From Gemmatimonadaceae bacterium (GTDB lineage: Bacteria > Gemmatimonadota > Gemmatimonadetes > Gemmatimonadales > Gemmatimonadaceae): 64,000 bases of DNA. Within the stretch, counting starts at the first letter, position 1, and the number at the start of each line of letters is the position of its first letter. The translations under genes and the position numbers were made by a program. The stretch lies in assembly GCA_020851035.1 (NCBI GenBank), contig JADZDM010000021.1:62001-126000 (forward strand). The letters run 5' to 3'. The notes under the pieces were generated by a model. That model was not told the DNA's origin. It was given only the letters and a program-made list of their open reading frames with translations, and did no database searches. Below, one piece after another: positions 62,481 to 64,000 of the stretch.

Positions 62481-62756
62481 CGGTTATACCGACACATCTC
62501 CCAGGACGTGTGTCCGTGGAACGTGAAGTTCTCGCAGGAGCTGGCAGAAGACTCGCCGTTCCGGGCGCGACCGTTTCTGGACGGGAAGGGCGCGGTGACA
62601 CTGGCGAAAGACATTCTGACACTCGATCACGACGCGTTCAGCGCGGCGTTCCGGAAGTCACCGATGAAGCGGGCGAAGCTGGCGGGGCTCAGGCGGAATG
62701 CTGCGGTGGTACTTGCCAATGCGCGTCTGACCGCAGTGCCCGAGCCAGACGCGTGA
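62481..62756 (+). repeat. displaced queG 3' fragment, copy 7
   Basis: Arm CGGTTATACCGACACA (62481-62496), core TCTCCCAG, then a queG-like frame (CPWNVKFSQELAEDSPFRAR, SPMKRAKLAGLRRNAAVVLA) ending at 62756 after AVPEPDA. Closest to copy 6 but with about ten synonymous and several non-synonymous codon differences. Confidence 0.88.
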
Positions 62757-63216
62757 GGCGCGAGCACCCTCTGTGCATGTTCCGGGCGAGGCCGCTGCGG
62801 ACCCGTCGCCTGCCTCGCCGCCGACTGTCGACGCCGATTGAGATCGGACACTGCGATTGCACCCTTCTGCTGTTCGAAATTGTACATTCGGCAGGGGCTG
62901 GCGAGCGGGAGCGGTCAGCGCTCCTTGCGGCGGCCGGACCGCCGGCCGGCGTCGGACGCGGTCCGGTGCATGGGCAGAGTCCGGTGCTGCCGCATGCGGT
63001 AGCTGTTGCTGCGGATGTCGACGATGTGGCAGTGATGCAGGAGCAGCCCATCACGCCCGGCCGCTGAACGCGACGATCGAGTTCCTGCGGGCGCATCACG
63101 CCTGCGCAGAGCCCGTGTCGAACAGTTCGGGCCTTGCGCCCGTCGGCAGTGAGTGTCATGTCAGCGCCGGTGACGTCGCGAACGGTATGAGCCAACCGAC
63201 GGCGACCGCGCGCCTG
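62757..63216. other. no gene seen
   Basis: 460 bp. The first about 70 bp resemble the sequence after copy 6. The remainder contains frames without ribosome sites; no gene supported. Confidence 0.4.
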
Positions 63217-63825
63217 CTACACCGGCAATGGCGGTCCGAGCAGCTCCATGCCATGCGCTCTCCAGAGTGCTGGGTCCTGGACCGGCATCGAATTGCCCTT
63301 CGATACCAGGCGGAAGAAGTCTTCCATGGCTCCCGGTGGCGTGAACGTGATCAGCATCCGGCCGACTGTGTGCCCCATGTACGCCCAGACGTGCGGCACG
63401 CCTCGCGGCGCCATAATCGTGTCACCAGGCTTCAGGTCGAATCGCTGATCACCAATCATGATCACGTATTCGCCCTCGATGACGCAGAACAGTTCGTCCT
63501 GAGCGAGGTGCAGGTGTTTCGCTGGCCCGCCCCTGCCACGGTTCGTGTTCTCGATGGCGAGCATGGCTCCGCCGGTGTCAGCCGACGTCACCTTGAAGTC
63601 GATCGTGCTGATGCCCAGCGTCTTGTGGACGCCATCGCGATCCGTGCCCGCGCGAACGTACACGGGTTCGGACGGCGGTGACGGGCGGGACCACTGTGGC
63701 AACCGATCGTTGCCGTGGCGGTGTGGCAGTGGCAGTGGCAGTGGCAGTGGCAGTGGCAGTGGCAGTGGCAGTGGCAGTGCAGCGAGGGCGATCCCAACGA
63801 ACGTGCGGCGCTCGATCGGCTGCAT
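63217..63825 (-). CDS. Tat-exported cupin with Leu-Pro repeat signal
   Basis: 202 residues. The N-terminus MQPIERRTFVGIALAAL looks like a twin-arginine signal, but its hydrophobic region runs on as an LP dipeptide repeat encoded by a hexanucleotide tandem repeat. The C-terminal domain is a cupin: GPAKHLHLAQDELFCVIEGE and GDTIMAPRGVPHVWAYMG, with HLH, E and H metal ligands. A small-molecule oxygenase or sensor role is possible. The unusual signal may vary in length between strains. Confidence 0.75.
   Translation of the reverse strand: MQPIERRTFVGIALAALPLPLPLPLPLPLPLPLPHRHGNDRLPQWSRPSPPSEPVYVRAGTDRDGVHKTLGISTIDFKVTSADTGGAMLAIENTNRGRGGPAKHLHLAQDELFCVIEGEYVIMIGDQRFDLKPGDTIMAPRGVPHVWAYMGHTVGRMLITFTPPGAMEDFFRLVSKGNSMPVQDPALWRAHGMELLGPPLPV
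63724..63777. repeat. TGGCAG hexanucleotide tandem repeat (9 copies)
   Basis: Nine perfect TGGCAG units inside the signal-peptide coding part of the cupin gene, read on the minus strand as repeated CTGCCA (Leu-Pro). Unit length is a multiple of three, so slippage changes length without changing frame. Confidence 0.95.
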
Positions 63826-64000
63826 GACGAGCCTCGGTCAATCAGAGGGGAGACGTTGTGCACCCCGGCGGCCAGAAGGGATGCGACCCGCGGGGAGTGA
63901 GACGATGATCGATTCGGGTTCAGGCAGTATGCCACGGTGGTATGCGAGCTGAGAAGTCCGACCAGCCCACGCACGACAAGGCTCTGCAGATCCCGGCTCC

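Noticed and set aside
41261-62756. CRISPR array or ordinary tandem repeat
   Set aside because: Units are about 250 bp, irregularly spaced by 0.6-8 kb, protein-coding in origin and identical in boundary to a gene segment.
41261-62756. Classical integron cassette array
   Set aside because: No IntI-type integrase, no attC-like imperfect hairpins, gene orientation within modules is mixed, and modules hold several genes with their own promoters. The serine recombinase and palindromic att arms explain the pattern better.
41261-62756. Assembly artefact producing repeated queG ends
   Set aside because: The copies differ from each other at many sites, have distinct neighbours, and none is identical to the intact queG.
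63724-63777. On/off phase variation by repeat slippage
   Set aside because: Six-base units preserve the frame; only length variation of the signal peptide is possible.

Overview
The window is GC-rich bacterial chromosome. I infer Gemmatimonadota or a close relative from codon style, the gene mix (SIMPL, LOG, NirK/NnrS, MORN/Sel1) and Dcm/NirK sequence types; no rRNA or tRNA is visible to confirm it. Most genes have strong GC3 bias. The OLD-nuclease and UvrD-helicase genes near 32-35.7 kb and two cysteine-containing genes near 43 kb are visibly less GC-biased.

Region A (1-5.9 kb) is ordinary backbone: a Spy-like periplasmic protein, a FAD oxidoreductase, a LOG-family protein coupled to a small membrane protein, an alkaline-phosphatase-superfamily protein, a SIMPL protein flanked by two palindromic repeat elements, and a small unknown.

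Region B begins inside queG (5.9-7.0 kb), which appears to be the attachment site of a serine-recombinase element. The recombinase gene lies immediately downstream on the opposite strand. Its reading frame runs back through the whole 3' part of queG and stops exactly in the attachment core. Seven further partial copies of the queG 3' region lie downstream on the + strand at 41.3, 42.1, 44.3, 52.5, 57.1, 60.0 and 62.5 kb. Each is preceded by the same element end (CGGTTATACCGACACA or a close variant). Joining that end to the half-site inside queG gives a 44-bp near-palindrome with central CA, as expected of a serine-integrase attP. The simplest reading is a stack of elements integrated one after another into queG, each bringing a replacement queG 3' end and displacing the earlier one.

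The modules between the copies are: (1) 7-41 kb: recombinase, a block of minus-strand accessory genes (sigma-like, excisionase-like, KfrA-like, a large protein with a possible tyrosine-recombinase tail), then a defence island with a 5mC methyltransferase, a frameshifted vsr, a three-gene operon resembling DptF-DptG-DptH restriction proteins, a Gabija-like OLD nuclease/UvrD pair, two unknown coupled genes and a STAND NTPase; (2) 41.6-42.1 kb: IS3-family remnant; (3) 42.2-44.2 kb: two unknown genes plus a second copy of the IS3 remnant; (4) 44.5-52.5 kb: a nitrite/NO module (cupin, short heme-copper-like membrane protein, porin, SCO, SUMF1-like, NirK, NnrS, NsrR); (5) 52.7-57.1 kb: cupin, C-terminal-heme cytochrome, truncated membrane fusion protein, TetR; (6) 57.4-60.0 kb: MORN/Sel1 protein; (7) 60.3-62.5 kb: pRiA4b ORF-3-like protein and a HTH/nucleotidyltransferase pair; (8) 62.8 kb to the end: a Tat-type cupin with a hexanucleotide repeat in its signal peptide.

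The two ideas most worth testing are the queG-targeted stacked array with its recombinase/queG antisense overlap, and the pairing of a DptFGH-like restriction operon with a cytosine-5 methyltransferase instead of phosphorothioation genes.
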